Origin: Pseudidiomarina donghaiensis
GTDB taxonomy: Bacteria > Pseudomonadota > Gammaproteobacteria > Enterobacterales > Alteromonadaceae
Assembly (NCBI RefSeq): GCF_900116895.1
Contig: NZ_FPCF01000001.1
Span: forward strand, 558,001 to 622,000
DNA length: 64,000 nucleotides
Direction: 5' to 3'
The notes under the pieces were generated by a model. It made no database searches. It was not told the DNA's origin and saw nothing but the letters and a program-made list of their open reading frames with translations. Position 1 is the stretch's first letter. The number at the start of each line of letters is the position of its first letter. The translations under genes and the position numbers were made by a program. This document shows positions 55,946 to 64,000 of the stretch, piece after piece.

Positions 55946-56962
55946 ATGTCACGTGCGTATAACGTAGCGGTACTTGGAGCCACTGGTCTGGTAGGCCAGC
56001 ATATGATCGAAATTTTAGAGCAGCGGGATTTTCCGGTTGCCCAGTTATTTCCGTTGGCGAGCAGTCGCTCAGCGGGCTCTACCGTCAAGTTTCGTGGCGA
56101 AGAAATTACTGTACTCGATGCCGACACCTTTGATTGGAGCCAAGCTGAGCTTGGTTTCTTTTCGGCTGGTGGCGCTATTTCGCGTACCTATGCGCCGCGA
56201 GCGGCCGATGCCGGTTGTATTGTCATTGATAACACCTCTGAATTTCGTTACGAGCCAGATATTCCGTTGGTTGTGCCTGAAGTGAACGCTCATGCACTGG
56301 CCGACTTTCGTAACCGCAATATTATTGCCAACCCGAACTGCTCAACCATACAAATGTTGATTGCCCTTAAGCCCATTCATGATGCTGTGGGTATTGAGCG
56401 CATTAACGTAGCCACCTACCAGTCAACTTCGGGTGCTGGTAAAGAAGCGATGGACGAATTAGCGCAGCAAACGGCTGCGCTGTTGAATGGCCGCCCGGTG
56501 GAAGTTGAACACTTTAGCCGCCAAATAGCCTTCAACTGCATACCGCAAATTGATGTGTTTTTAGATAACGACTACACCAAAGAAGAAATGAAAATGGTGT
56601 GGGAAACGCAGAAAATATTTGGCGACCCAGATATTCGCGTGAATGCAACCGCGGTACGGGTGCCGGTGTTTTTTGGTCACGCAGAAGCGCTTCACATTGA
56701 AACGCAGCAGCCACTCGATGCGGTGCAGGCGAAAGAACTGTTGCGCAATGCACCTGGGGTTGTGTTGTTGGACAACAACGCAGACTTTCCAACGCAAATT
56801 GGCAACGCCGCAGGGCATGATGACGTATTTGTGGGCCGCGTACGTAATGATATTTCGCACCCACAAGGGTTAAATTTATGGGTTGTCGCAGACAATGTAC
56901 GAAAAGGTGCGGCAACAAACAGTATTCAGATTGCAGAACACTTAATTCGCGACTATATGTAA
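55946..56962 (+). CDS. asd: Aspartate-semialdehyde dehydrogenase
   Basis: A 338-residue ASADH. The nucleotide motif GATGLVGQHM is at the N-terminus, the catalytic cysteine is C132 in NPNCSTIQM, then ATYQSTSGAG, and a histidine in FFGHAEALH. It makes aspartate-4-semialdehyde for lysine, diaminopimelate, threonine and methionine. In E. coli the gene at this place (usg) lacks the active cysteine; here it is present, so this is a true enzyme, as in Pseudomonas and Vibrio. GGAG precedes the ATG. Confidence 0.95.
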   Translation: MSRAYNVAVLGATGLVGQHMIEILEQRDFPVAQLFPLASSRSAGSTVKFRGEEITVLDADTFDWSQAELGFFSAGGAISRTYAPRAADAGCIVIDNTSEFRYEPDIPLVVPEVNAHALADFRNRNIIANPNCSTIQMLIALKPIHDAVGIERINVATYQSTSGAGKEAMDELAQQTAALLNGRPVEVEHFSRQIAFNCIPQIDVFLDNDYTKEEMKMVWETQKIFGDPDIRVNATAVRVPVFFGHAEALHIETQQPLDAVQAKELLRNAPGVVLLDNNADFPTQIGNAAGHDDVFVGRVRNDISHPQGLNLWVVADNVRKGAATNSIQIAEHLIRDYM

Positions 56963-57023
56963 ATTGATTGTTCTTTCAATGCGGTACCGATAATTATAAC
57001 GATAGATAGAGGGAACCAGCTCA

Positions 57024-59177
57024 ATGAAACGGAATACCTTGGCACTAGCAGCCGGTGTAGCATTGGCTCTTGGCTCGTCGGTGATGATTACTGCCGACGC
57101 GAGTTTTGTAAAAAACAGTGCCACTTTGATGATGCAAGGACAAGCAACATCACGGTGGCAGCCGGACCGTTTTGGTCCCATTGTTTCGTCTGACACTTTA
57201 TGGTCAATCGCCATGTACTACGGCGATAAAAGCGACCTTAGCGTGTATGAAATGATGGACTTATTCATTGAGCTAAACCCTGAAGTATTCATCGATGGCC
57301 GCGCTGACCGCATGATGGACGGCTTCTATTTGAAGGTGCCAAAAGAGGCGCAGCAGGCGCTTGGTGACAAGAAAGCCATGGCTGCGCAAGCTTCACCGGC
57401 AGCGGCAGAAGACGCTAAGCCAAGCTCCTCAACAAGTTCTCAGTCCGCAGTTTCAACCGAGTCAACGCCAAGCACTACAGCGGTTGTTGAGACAACGACG
57501 ACTTCGGCGACGGCCGCTTCGACAGAGGCAGAAAACGCAAGCGGTTCAGTGTCTTTTAGCGTTGAAGAATTAACGCGCCTGCGCGATCAACTGGCGGAGT
57601 CAACCGCCTTAATTGAACGCCTAAACACCGAAAACGCAACCTTGCAGTCACGTCTAGATGAAGTAACCCGGGAATTAGACACGTTACAGAAAAAGGTGAA
57701 CGCTGAGCAAGTTGCCGAAAATAATTTGCAAGAGCAAATTGCCGCTGAAATAGCAGCAACAAGTGTATCTGCCGAGAATGATGCAGAGCCCGCAACAGAA
57801 ACCGCTGCTGTCGTTACAAGTGACCCAGACGAGTCAACAACGACTGAGCAAACGGGGAATACAAAAGAAGCGGCGACCACCGAACAAACTGACGCTGCGC
57901 GTATAATCAGTGAAACTGAAGAAGTGGCTAAACAGTCACAAGTTGCACAGCCACAACAAGCCGCAGCAGCTGATAAGCCTGCTGAACCAAAAGCTTCGGC
58001 TCAAACCGCGGAAAAAACGCCTTCTAAGTCGCCTGCAAAACGTCAAAAGGAGTCGGATTTCGACGCGTTTTTAAGCTGGCTTATGCAACCTTTCCAGTTA
58101 ACTCTGGCGATTTTGATTCCATTATTATTGGCTGCAATCATTTGGTATGTGCTTTACGTGCGTCGGCTTAATCGTGAACATTTAGGGCCATACAACGGCG
58201 CCTTACAGGCCGCAGAAAAAGACAAAAATGAAGAAGCAAATCAAGAGCCGCAAGCACTGAGTGCCTATGAAGAGGCTGAGCAAGCAGCGGCGGCTGAAGA
58301 AGCAGCAGATATGCCTGAGTTTGAGCGTATCGATGATGCTGTTGATCTTGATCAGCAAGCTGATGATGCCGCAGCGCAAAGCGAGGCAGAGCAGTTAGAT
58401 GATGAGCTTGAGCAACTAGGCCAAGATAACGATGAAAGCCAAGTAGAGCCGCAACAAGACGAAGAAGAAGCTGATTTAGACACGCTATTGAGTCAAAGCT
58501 TCGACGATGAGACTGCAGAAGCGCCGACAGAAAAAGTCGCGGATGAGCACGCTGAACCGCTTACTGATGTAGCTTCGAATGAAGAACCTGAACAAGAAAC
58601 TGAGCAAGAAACAGAGCTCGACAATAGTTTAGAGTTTTCGGTTGAGCCGAACACTGCGGCTACAGAAGATACAGAAGACACAGAAGCGCCAGTCGAGTCG
58701 GTTGACCAAGGTTCAGCTTCAACCAAGCCCGACTCAAACGACGAAGATATGAGTTTAGACTTTGTCATTGATAACGCGGTTGAGTCAGGTAATGACGATA
58801 CGGTAGAGCTTGAACAGTTTGAAGATATCAACTTAGATGACTTGGACCTAGAAGGCTTAACCGCAGAAAGCTCGGACGATGGCATTAAAGTTGAAGCGGA
58901 TGATACCGACGAAGGTTATTTAGAGATTGACGATCTGCTGGCCGATGCGGACAACGCAGATACTGACTTTGATAGCCCTCGCTTTGAGCGTGAAGCTGGG
59001 CAGCTTGATGATGAAGAAACCCCATCTGGCATGTTAGACTTAGCGCGAGCTTACATGGAGCTTGACGAGTATGAGCTAGCACGCGCTGAGCTAGACAAAG
59101 TAGGGCAGACAAACGACGAAGATGCCAAGCGCGAAGCAGCCATGTTGTTGCAAAAATTAGACGAACAGGGCCATTAA
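57024..59177 (+). CDS. fimV: FimV/HubP-type polar scaffold protein
   Basis: A 717-residue protein. It has an N-terminal signal-like segment, a LysM-like periplasmic region ([17 protein letters not shown]), a Ser/Thr/Glu-rich linker, a coiled coil (about 183-240, [16 protein letters not shown]), a single membrane helix near 355-378, and a long, highly acidic cytoplasmic part. It ends with the conserved FimV C-terminal motif [22 protein letters not shown]. FimV/HubP organises cell poles, placing chemotaxis, pilus or chromosome-origin proteins. The acidic region is shorter than in Vibrio HubP. The stop overlaps the truA start (TAATG). Confidence 0.9.
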   Translation: MKRNTLALAAGVALALGSSVMITADASFVKNSATLMMQGQATSRWQPDRFGPIVSSDTLWSIAMYYGDKSDLSVYEMMDLFIELNPEVFIDGRADRMMDGFYLKVPKEAQQALGDKKAMAAQASPAAAEDAKPSSSTSSQSAVSTESTPSTTAVVETTTTSATAASTEAENASGSVSFSVEELTRLRDQLAESTALIERLNTENATLQSRLDEVTRELDTLQKKVNAEQVAENNLQEQIAAEIAATSVSAENDAEPATETAAVVTSDPDESTTTEQTGNTKEAATTEQTDAARIISETEEVAKQSQVAQPQQAAAADKPAEPKASAQTAEKTPSKSPAKRQKESDFDAFLSWLMQPFQLTLAILIPLLLAAIIWYVLYVRRLNREHLGPYNGALQAAEKDKNEEANQEPQALSAYEEAEQAAAAEEAADMPEFERIDDAVDLDQQADDAAAQSEAEQLDDELEQLGQDNDESQVEPQQDEEEADLDTLLSQSFDDETAEAPTEKVADEHAEPLTDVASNEEPEQETEQETELDNSLEFSVEPNTAATEDTEDTEAPVESVDQGSASTKPDSNDEDMSLDFVIDNAVESGNDDTVELEQFEDINLDDLDLEGLTAESSDDGIKVEADDTDEGYLEIDDLLADADNADTDFDSPRFEREAGQLDDEETPSGMLDLARAYMELDEYELARAELDKVGQTNDEDAKREAAMLLQKLDEQGH

Positions 59178-59974
59178 TGAGTAGTACGCGCATTGCGCTT
59201 GGTATTGAATACGACGGTAGTCAGTATTTTGGATGGCAACGGCAACGCGAAGTTGTCTGTGTGCAAGAAGTGCTCGAAAAGGCGCTTAGTAAAGTGGCTA
59301 ACCACCCGGTCGAGGTGACCTGTGCAGGGCGTACCGATGCTGGGGTTCATGCCACTGGGCAAGTCGTGCATTTTGACTGTCACAATGCGCGAGCCATGCC
59401 GGCTTGGACCATGGGCGTAAATAGTAACTTGCCCGACTCAGTTGCAGTGCGTTGGGCGCGTGAAGTTGCCGATGACTTTAATGCGCGTTTTAGCGCAACC
59501 GGGCGCCGCTATCGTTATATTATTGCCAACCATAAACGCCGCCCAGCTATTCTTGGGCGCGGTTTAAGCCATTACCATCAGCCCCTAGATGCAGCACGGA
59601 TGCATGAGGCGGCTCAGGCTTTGCTTGGCGAGCATGATTTCAGTGCCTTTCGTGCCGCGCAGTGCCAGTCTCACTCACCGAATCGCTGCATCACACACAT
59701 TCGAGTAACACGCAGTGGTGACTTTGTGGTGGTAGATATTGCCGCGAATGCGTTTTTGCACCATATGGTGCGTAATATTGTTGGCAGTTTGCTAGAAATA
59801 GGTAAAGGGCAGCAGCCCATAACCTGGGCTGGCGATTTACTAGCGACACGCGACCGCACTCAGGCTGCCGCCACTGCCAAAGCAGAAGGCTTGTATTTGG
59901 TGCAAGTAGACTACCCCGAGCACTATGGTTTGCCGCAAATGCCCCCAGGCCCGCTGTGGTTGCCAGACACCTAA
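59177..59974 (+). CDS. truA: tRNA pseudouridine synthase A
   Basis: A 265-residue TruA with the catalytic aspartate D54 in [14 protein letters not shown], preceded by [28 protein letters not shown] and [17 protein letters not shown] are conserved. It makes pseudouridine at tRNA positions 38-40. Its ATG shares a base with the fimV stop, as in many gammaproteobacteria. Confidence 0.96.
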   Translation: MSSTRIALGIEYDGSQYFGWQRQREVVCVQEVLEKALSKVANHPVEVTCAGRTDAGVHATGQVVHFDCHNARAMPAWTMGVNSNLPDSVAVRWAREVADDFNARFSATGRRYRYIIANHKRRPAILGRGLSHYHQPLDAARMHEAAQALLGEHDFSAFRAAQCQSHSPNRCITHIRVTRSGDFVVVDIAANAFLHHMVRNIVGSLLEIGKGQQPITWAGDLLATRDRTQAAATAKAEGLYLVQVDYPEHYGLPQMPPGPLWLPDT

Positions 59975-60075
59975 CCCACAACGGCAGCTGACTTATAAGA
60001 CCACTTTTTGCTAAACTGATGGCGATGAATGTGCTTTAATAGCCACCCTAACGAATGAGTTAATGACGGAAATTT

Positions 60076-60939
60076 ATGAGCTGGATAGAGCGAATTCTTG
60101 CAAAGCCAAAAAGCAATAAACGTCGGAACATCCCAGAAGGGGTGTGGGCGAAATGCACCAGTTGTGATGCTATTTTATATAGCGCTGACTTAGAGCGTAG
60201 CCTCAATGTCTGCCCTAAATGCGATCATCACATGCGTGTATCTGCTCGCCTTCGGCTGAAGAACTTTTTGGACGACGGGCGCGGTGAAGAAATTGGCGCA
60301 GATCTTGAACCTAAAGACGTGCTGAAATTCCGCGACTCAAAAAAATACAAAGACCGCATTGCTGCGGCCCAAAAAGCAACGGGTGAGAAAGACGCCTTAG
60401 TTGCCCAAAAAGGGCGCCTAAAGGGCATGCCCGTGGTGGCTGTTGCCTTTGAATTTGAATTTATGGGCGGCTCGATGGCGTCTGTGGTTGGCGCTCGCTT
60501 TGTCAAAGCGGCCGAGGTGTGCTTGCGCGAACGCATTCCGTTAATTTGCTTCTCTGCTTCAGGCGGTGCACGTATGCAAGAAGCCCTGTTGTCGCTGATG
60601 CAAATGGCGAAAACATCCGCTGCTTTGGCGCGTATGAGCGAAGAAGGCATTCCATTTATTTCTGTGCTGACCGACCCAACCATGGGTGGGGTGTCAGCCA
60701 GTTTAGCCATGCTCGGTGATATTAATATTGCTGAGCCGAAAGCACTGATTGGTTTCGCGGGGCCACGTGTTATTGAACAAACCGTTCGGGAAACCTTGCC
60801 AGAAGGCTTCCAGCGTGCTGAGTTCTTGCTTGACCACGGTGCGGTTGACATGATTGTCGATCGGCGCCAAATGCGTAACCGCATTGCAGCATTGTTGGCG
60901 AAGTTTCAGCATTTACCGGCCGTTGCTGACGAATATTAA
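60076..60939 (+). CDS. accD: Acetyl-CoA carboxylase carboxyltransferase subunit beta
   Basis: A 287-residue subunit with the N-terminal zinc ribbon (C27, C30, C46, C49 in [10 protein letters not shown] and VCPKCDHHM) and the carboxyltransferase core ([46 protein letters not shown]). With AccA it transfers CO2 from biotin to acetyl-CoA for fatty-acid synthesis. It is separated from truA by 101 bases with no clear terminator, and followed three bases on by folC. Confidence 0.96.
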   Translation: MSWIERILAKPKSNKRRNIPEGVWAKCTSCDAILYSADLERSLNVCPKCDHHMRVSARLRLKNFLDDGRGEEIGADLEPKDVLKFRDSKKYKDRIAAAQKATGEKDALVAQKGRLKGMPVVAVAFEFEFMGGSMASVVGARFVKAAEVCLRERIPLICFSASGGARMQEALLSLMQMAKTSAALARMSEEGIPFISVLTDPTMGGVSASLAMLGDINIAEPKALIGFAGPRVIEQTVRETLPEGFQRAEFLLDHGAVDMIVDRRQMRNRIAALLAKFQHLPAVADEY

Positions 60940-60942
60940 CCT

Positions 60943-62241
60943 ATGGCCAGTATCTCGCCTCCTTCTCAATCAGCCGGGCTTCAAGCCTGGCTGACTTATT
61001 TAGAGCAGCTGCACCCCAGTGCGATTGATATGGGGCTTGATCGCGTTCGTGAGGTAGCCAATCGCTTACGATTAACGCAAACTCGTGCAGAAGTGTTCAC
61101 TGTGGCCGGCACCAACGGCAAGGGCTCCAGTGTGCGTTATCTGGAAACCATGTTGCGTGAAGCTGATTACCAAACCGGCGTTTATATTTCCCCGCATTTG
61201 AACGTTTACAATGAACGCGTACGTATTAATGGCAATATGCTGGCCGACGCTGACCATGTAGCGGCGTTTGCTGCTATTGAGCGAGCGCGGGGCGATATTT
61301 CTTTAACTTATTTCGAGTTCGGTACCTTAGCCGCGCTGTATTTAATGCAGCAGCATGAACTTGACGCTTGGATATTAGAAGTCGGCCTAGGCGGGCGCCT
61401 TGATGCGGTAAATATTGTTGACGCAAATGTGGCCTTGCTGACCAGCGTCGGCATTGATCATATTGGTTTTTTAGGCAGTGACCGTACCGGTATTGCCCGC
61501 GAAAAAGCCGGTGTGTTTCGCCCAGGCCGGCCAGCCATTTGTGGCGAACCTGATTTTCCAGCAGAAGTGGCCGTAGCAGCGCAACAGCAGAGCGTATTAT
61601 TGCAGCAAGTGGGGAAAGATTTTCACTACCGGCTGACCACAGACACGACGTGGCAATTTAGAAACCACGATACGATGCTGAATCATTTGCCGCTACCGCA
61701 GCTGCCGCTGCCTAATGCGGCCACGGCCATTGCTGCAATAGCTGCCAGTAACCTGCCGGTATCTGATAAAGCGATTCGCGCCGGTTTAGCGCAGGCACGA
61801 GAGCCGGGCCGTCTGCAGTTCATTGCTGCCGGCCCACAACAACCGGTTGATAGCCTACTGGATGTTGCGCATAACCCCCATGCCGCGCAGTTTTTAACCC
61901 AAGCGATTGCTTTGCGTTATCCGCAACGGCCGGTGTATGCCGTGGTGGGTATGTTGCATGACAAAGACATCAGCGGCACTTTAGCTGCGCTGGCCCCAAT
62001 GGTCACCCAGTGGTATTTTGCTAGCTTGAGTGAACCCCGTGGTGCCAGCAGCTTACAATTACTTGAGCAAAAACCAGCGCAGGCACAGGTTGCGGGCTGT
62101 TTTGATAACGTTGCTGCAGCCTATGCGCAAGCGCAACAAGATGCTGCTACGCACATGCAACAACAGCCACACGCGAAACCGCCACTAGTATTGGTGTGCG
62201 GCTCGTTTTACACTGTAGGCAAAATTCCAACCACGGAGTAG
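60943..62241 (+). CDS. folC: Bifunctional dihydrofolate/folylpolyglutamate synthase
   Basis: A 432-residue Mur-ligase-like enzyme. The P-loop is GTNGKGS (56-62), and the second part has EVGLGGRLDAVN, SVGIDHIGFLG and LDVAHNPHA. It adds glutamate to dihydropteroate and to folates. The accD-folC-dedD order is conserved in gammaproteobacteria, and spacings of three bases on each side indicate one operon. Confidence 0.95.
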   Translation: MASISPPSQSAGLQAWLTYLEQLHPSAIDMGLDRVREVANRLRLTQTRAEVFTVAGTNGKGSSVRYLETMLREADYQTGVYISPHLNVYNERVRINGNMLADADHVAAFAAIERARGDISLTYFEFGTLAALYLMQQHELDAWILEVGLGGRLDAVNIVDANVALLTSVGIDHIGFLGSDRTGIAREKAGVFRPGRPAICGEPDFPAEVAVAAQQQSVLLQQVGKDFHYRLTTDTTWQFRNHDTMLNHLPLPQLPLPNAATAIAAIAASNLPVSDKAIRAGLAQAREPGRLQFIAAGPQQPVDSLLDVAHNPHAAQFLTQAIALRYPQRPVYAVVGMLHDKDISGTLAALAPMVTQWYFASLSEPRGASSLQLLEQKPAQAQVAGCFDNVAAAYAQAQQDAATHMQQQPHAKPPLVLVCGSFYTVGKIPTTE

Positions 62242-62244
62242 TTC

Positions 62245-62799
62245 ATGGCCTCGCAATTACAGAATCGCTTAGTCGGAAGTATTATTCTTATTGCCCTTGC
62301 CGTTATTATCCTGCCCGAGCTGTTTGACGGAAAACCGCAGCAGCAGCAAGAGTCGTTTGAGACCATTCCTTTGCAACCAGAAGTTGAGGTGGCCGAGCAG
62401 GCCGTGCAAGACATTCCGGCTCGCGATTTACCGCCTTCACTCGACACCATTGAAACGGTCGAAATTGATGCCGAAGAAGCGCCACAATTAAGCGAGCAAA
62501 ACATTGCTGAGTCGCGTCAAGAGGTTGCGCAGAACAAGCCAACCCAAGCCGCAGTAACCGAACCTGGTTGGGTTATTCAGTTGGGTGTGTTTAGTAATCA
62601 GGCCTCGGTTGAACGCTTACTCAAGCAACTGCGTGAAGCTGGTTATACGGCCTACGCTGAACCGATTAAAACCAGCAGTGGCCCGGCGAGCAAGGTATTA
62701 GTCGGCCCAAGTTTGGTGAAGTCTGAGCTAGAACAATTGCTACCCAAACTGAAAAAACTAACCAATCTCAATGGCCAATTGCGCCGTTACGAACCCTAA
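62245..62799 (+). CDS. dedD: SPOR-domain cell-division protein DedD
   Basis: A 184-residue bitopic protein: membrane helix about 8-26 (LVGSIILIALAVIILPELF), an acidic and proline-containing linker, and a C-terminal SPOR domain (about 105-180, GWVIQLGVFSNQASVERLL). The SPOR domain binds denuded septal glycan, and DedD promotes septal constriction. It follows folC by three bases. Confidence 0.9.
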   Translation: MASQLQNRLVGSIILIALAVIILPELFDGKPQQQQESFETIPLQPEVEVAEQAVQDIPARDLPPSLDTIETVEIDAEEAPQLSEQNIAESRQEVAQNKPTQAAVTEPGWVIQLGVFSNQASVERLLKQLREAGYTAYAEPIKTSSGPASKVLVGPSLVKSELEQLLPKLKKLTNLNGQLRRYEP

Positions 62800-62850
62800 C
62801 TAGAAAGATAATTCAGTGCTAAGTTTTTTGGCGCAAATATTATGGCTTTC

Positions 62851-62859
62851 TGGTACAAT
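62851..62859 (+). promoter_or_regulatory. Extended -10 promoter for cvpA-purF
   Basis: TGGTACAAT fits an extended -10 element (TGnTAtAAT) 36 bases before the cvpA ATG. No good -35 is seen. A PurR operator, expected by analogy with E. coli, was not recognised. Confidence 0.4.
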
Positions 62860-62895
62860 CCGCCCGAAATTTAAACGTGCTAGGGAATGCGACAC

Positions 62896-63387
62896 ATGCT
62901 TTGGATAGATATTGCAATTTTAGTGATTATTGGCTTATCAACGCTGATTAGTTTAACCCGTGGGTTTGTCAAAGAAGCGTTATCGTTAGCTATTTGGATT
63001 GCCGCGTTTTTTATCGCGAAATTGTTTTACCAAGACCTCGCTGTGTACTTTACCGGCATTGAAGAAGACATGTTGCGTAATGCCGCTGCTGTGAGTGCGC
63101 TATTTGTGGCAACGCTGATTGTTGGCGCCGTGGTGAATTATTTAATTGGCCGGCTTGTTGAAAGCACCGGGTTAAGCGGCACCGACAAAGTTCTTGGTGC
63201 GGTATTTGGTGCTTTACGCGGTGTGCTTATTGTCGCAGCACTGTTGTTCTTTTTGGATTCGTTTACCGGCTTTTCAGACGAAGTCTGGTGGACAGATTCA
63301 CTGTTAATTCCACACTTTGGTGTGGTAATTGAATGGTTTTTCGAGTACTTGCAGAAAACGTCAAGTTTCTTACCTGAACGTGTTTAA
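62896..63387 (+). CDS. cvpA: CvpA family inner-membrane protein
   Basis: A 163-residue protein with four membrane helices and the family opening [31 protein letters not shown] (written here only as a match to E. coli MVWID...RGFVREALSL). Confidence 0.9.
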   Translation: MLWIDIAILVIIGLSTLISLTRGFVKEALSLAIWIAAFFIAKLFYQDLAVYFTGIEEDMLRNAAAVSALFVATLIVGAVVNYLIGRLVESTGLSGTDKVLGAVFGALRGVLIVAALLFFLDSFTGFSDEVWWTDSLLIPHFGVVIEWFFEYLQKTSSFLPERV

Positions 63388-63401
63388 TGAGGTTGTAGTT
63401 C

Positions 63402-64000
63402 ATGTGTGGCATTGTTGGAATTGTTGGTAAAGACCCAGTTAATCAGGCGTTATACGATGGTTTAACGATGTTACAGCATCGTGGTCAAGATGCCGCGGGT
63501 ATTATGACCGTCGACAACGGCACCCTCCGGTTGCGTAAAGCAAACGGCTTGGTACGCGACGTGTTCCATACGCGGCACATGCATCGGTTACAAGGGCGCA
63601 TCGGTATTGGCCATGTACGTTACCCAACCGCCGGTAGTTCGAGTTCCGCTGAAGCGCAGCCGTTTTATGTGAACTCGCCATTTGGCATCGCCATGGCTCA
63701 CAATGGCAATTTGACCAACGCGCAAGAGCTTCAAGAACAGTTATTCGCCAAAGCCCGCCGCCACATTAACACCACCTCTGACTCTGAAATTTTACTTAAC
63801 GTTTTTGCCCACGAACTCTATCAACAAGAAAGTTTAAGCTTAACGCCAGAAGACGTATTTGCCACGGTAGCTCGCGTGCATCGTCAAATTCGCGGTGCTT
63901 ATGCTGTGGTGGCCATGATTATTGGGCACGGTATTGTGGCATTTCGCGACCCGTGGGGCATTCGTCCGTTGGTTTTGGGTATGCGCGAAACAGCCCAAGG
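63402..64000 (+). CDS. purF: Amidophosphoribosyltransferase, N-terminal part (runs off right edge)
   Basis: About 200 codons are present. The protein starts [13 protein letters not shown], giving the N-terminal nucleophile cysteine C2 of the glutaminase domain. [24 protein letters not shown] and [12 protein letters not shown] follow, all typical of PurF. It catalyses the first step of purine synthesis from PRPP and glutamine. GAGG precedes the ATG, and cvpA lies 14 bases upstream, the conserved cvpA-purF pair. The phosphoribosyltransferase domain is outside the window. Confidence 0.95.
   Translation, partial: MCGIVGIVGKDPVNQALYDGLTMLQHRGQDAAGIMTVDNGTLRLRKANGLVRDVFHTRHMHRLQGRIGIGHVRYPTAGSSSSAEAQPFYVNSPFGIAMAHNGNLTNAQELQEQLFAKARRHINTTSDSEILLNVFAHELYQQESLSLTPEDVFATVARVHRQIRGAYAVVAMIIGHGIVAFRDPWGIRPLVLGMRETAQ

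Noticed and set aside
55946-56962. Inactive asd paralogue (usg)
   Set aside because: The catalytic cysteine in NPNCSTI is present, so this is read as an active enzyme.
1-64000. Prophage, insertion sequence, integron, tRNA, rRNA or riboswitch
   Set aside because: No integrase, transposase, phage structural genes, tRNA cloverleaf, rRNA sequence or recognisable riboswitch core was seen on either strand by reading; a covariance-model scan could still find small RNAs.

Overview
The window is chromosomal DNA of a marine-type gammaproteobacterium with roughly balanced GC. Gene content and order (Na+-pumping NADH:quinone oxidoreductase, FabV, many secreted peptidases, the fabB-pdxB-asd-fimV-truA-accD-folC-dedD-cvpA-purF string) best fit the Idiomarinaceae (Idiomarina / Pseudidiomarina / Aliidiomarina) or a close Alteromonadales relative. 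That placement is inferred from gene content, not from a database search. I see no rRNA, tRNA, CRISPR array, prophage or insertion-sequence transposase. Genes are densely packed on both strands, and several convergent pairs overlap at their 3' ends.

Layout. 1-7 kb: iron handling (bfr/bfd, then fbpABC for Fe3+ import with a near-perfect Fur box), with a YrbG-type Ca2+/Na+ exchanger and a ZntB-like transporter between. 7-9.8 kb: a CPA1-type antiporter with a C-terminal NAD-binding domain, an unknown lipoprotein and bolA. 10-20.7 kb: fabV, the complete nqrABCDEF operon, the flavin transferase apbE, the maturation factor nqrM, and an unusual three-domain sulfur-transfer fusion (cysteine desulfurase, histidine-less metallo-beta-lactamase-like domain, rhodanese). 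20.7-25.3 kb: a beta-propeller protein, csoR-copA copper efflux and a YciK-type SDR. 25.5-35.4 kb: a VolA/Pla-1-type lipase lipoprotein, sohB, smrA, a periplasmic protein lacking a normal start codon, a dicarboxylate symporter, an OlsF-like acyltransferase fusion, a Yip1 protein and miaE. 35.4-50 kb: lpxH-ppiB / cysS, an M17 peptidase, a secreted MBL hydrolase, a thioesterase, then a zinc and peptide block (DPP4-like peptidase, ZnuD-like TonB receptor behind a perfect Zur-type palindrome, M28 peptidase, large HExxH metalloprotease). 50-64 kb: HIT protein, fldB, yfcL/mnmC, fabB, pdxB, asd, fimV/hubP, truA, accD, folC, dedD, cvpA and the start of purF.

The genes fit an aerobic, protein- and lipid-degrading marine bacterium. 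Secreted and surface peptidases and a lipase feed amino acids and fatty acids inward. Na+-NQR builds a sodium gradient that sodium-coupled carriers can use. Fur-, Zur- and CsoR-type circuits handle iron, zinc and copper.

The most distinctive non-coding signal is repetitive DNA. REP-like palindromes share the terminus TGTAGCCCGGCG or GGTAGCCCGGCG, and the TAG in that terminus is the actual stop codon of four different genes. One copy carries a 58-bp tandem repeat that abuts the gene without a recognisable start codon. Two other palindromic intergenic families are built from heptamers (ACGAATA and CTAATAT).
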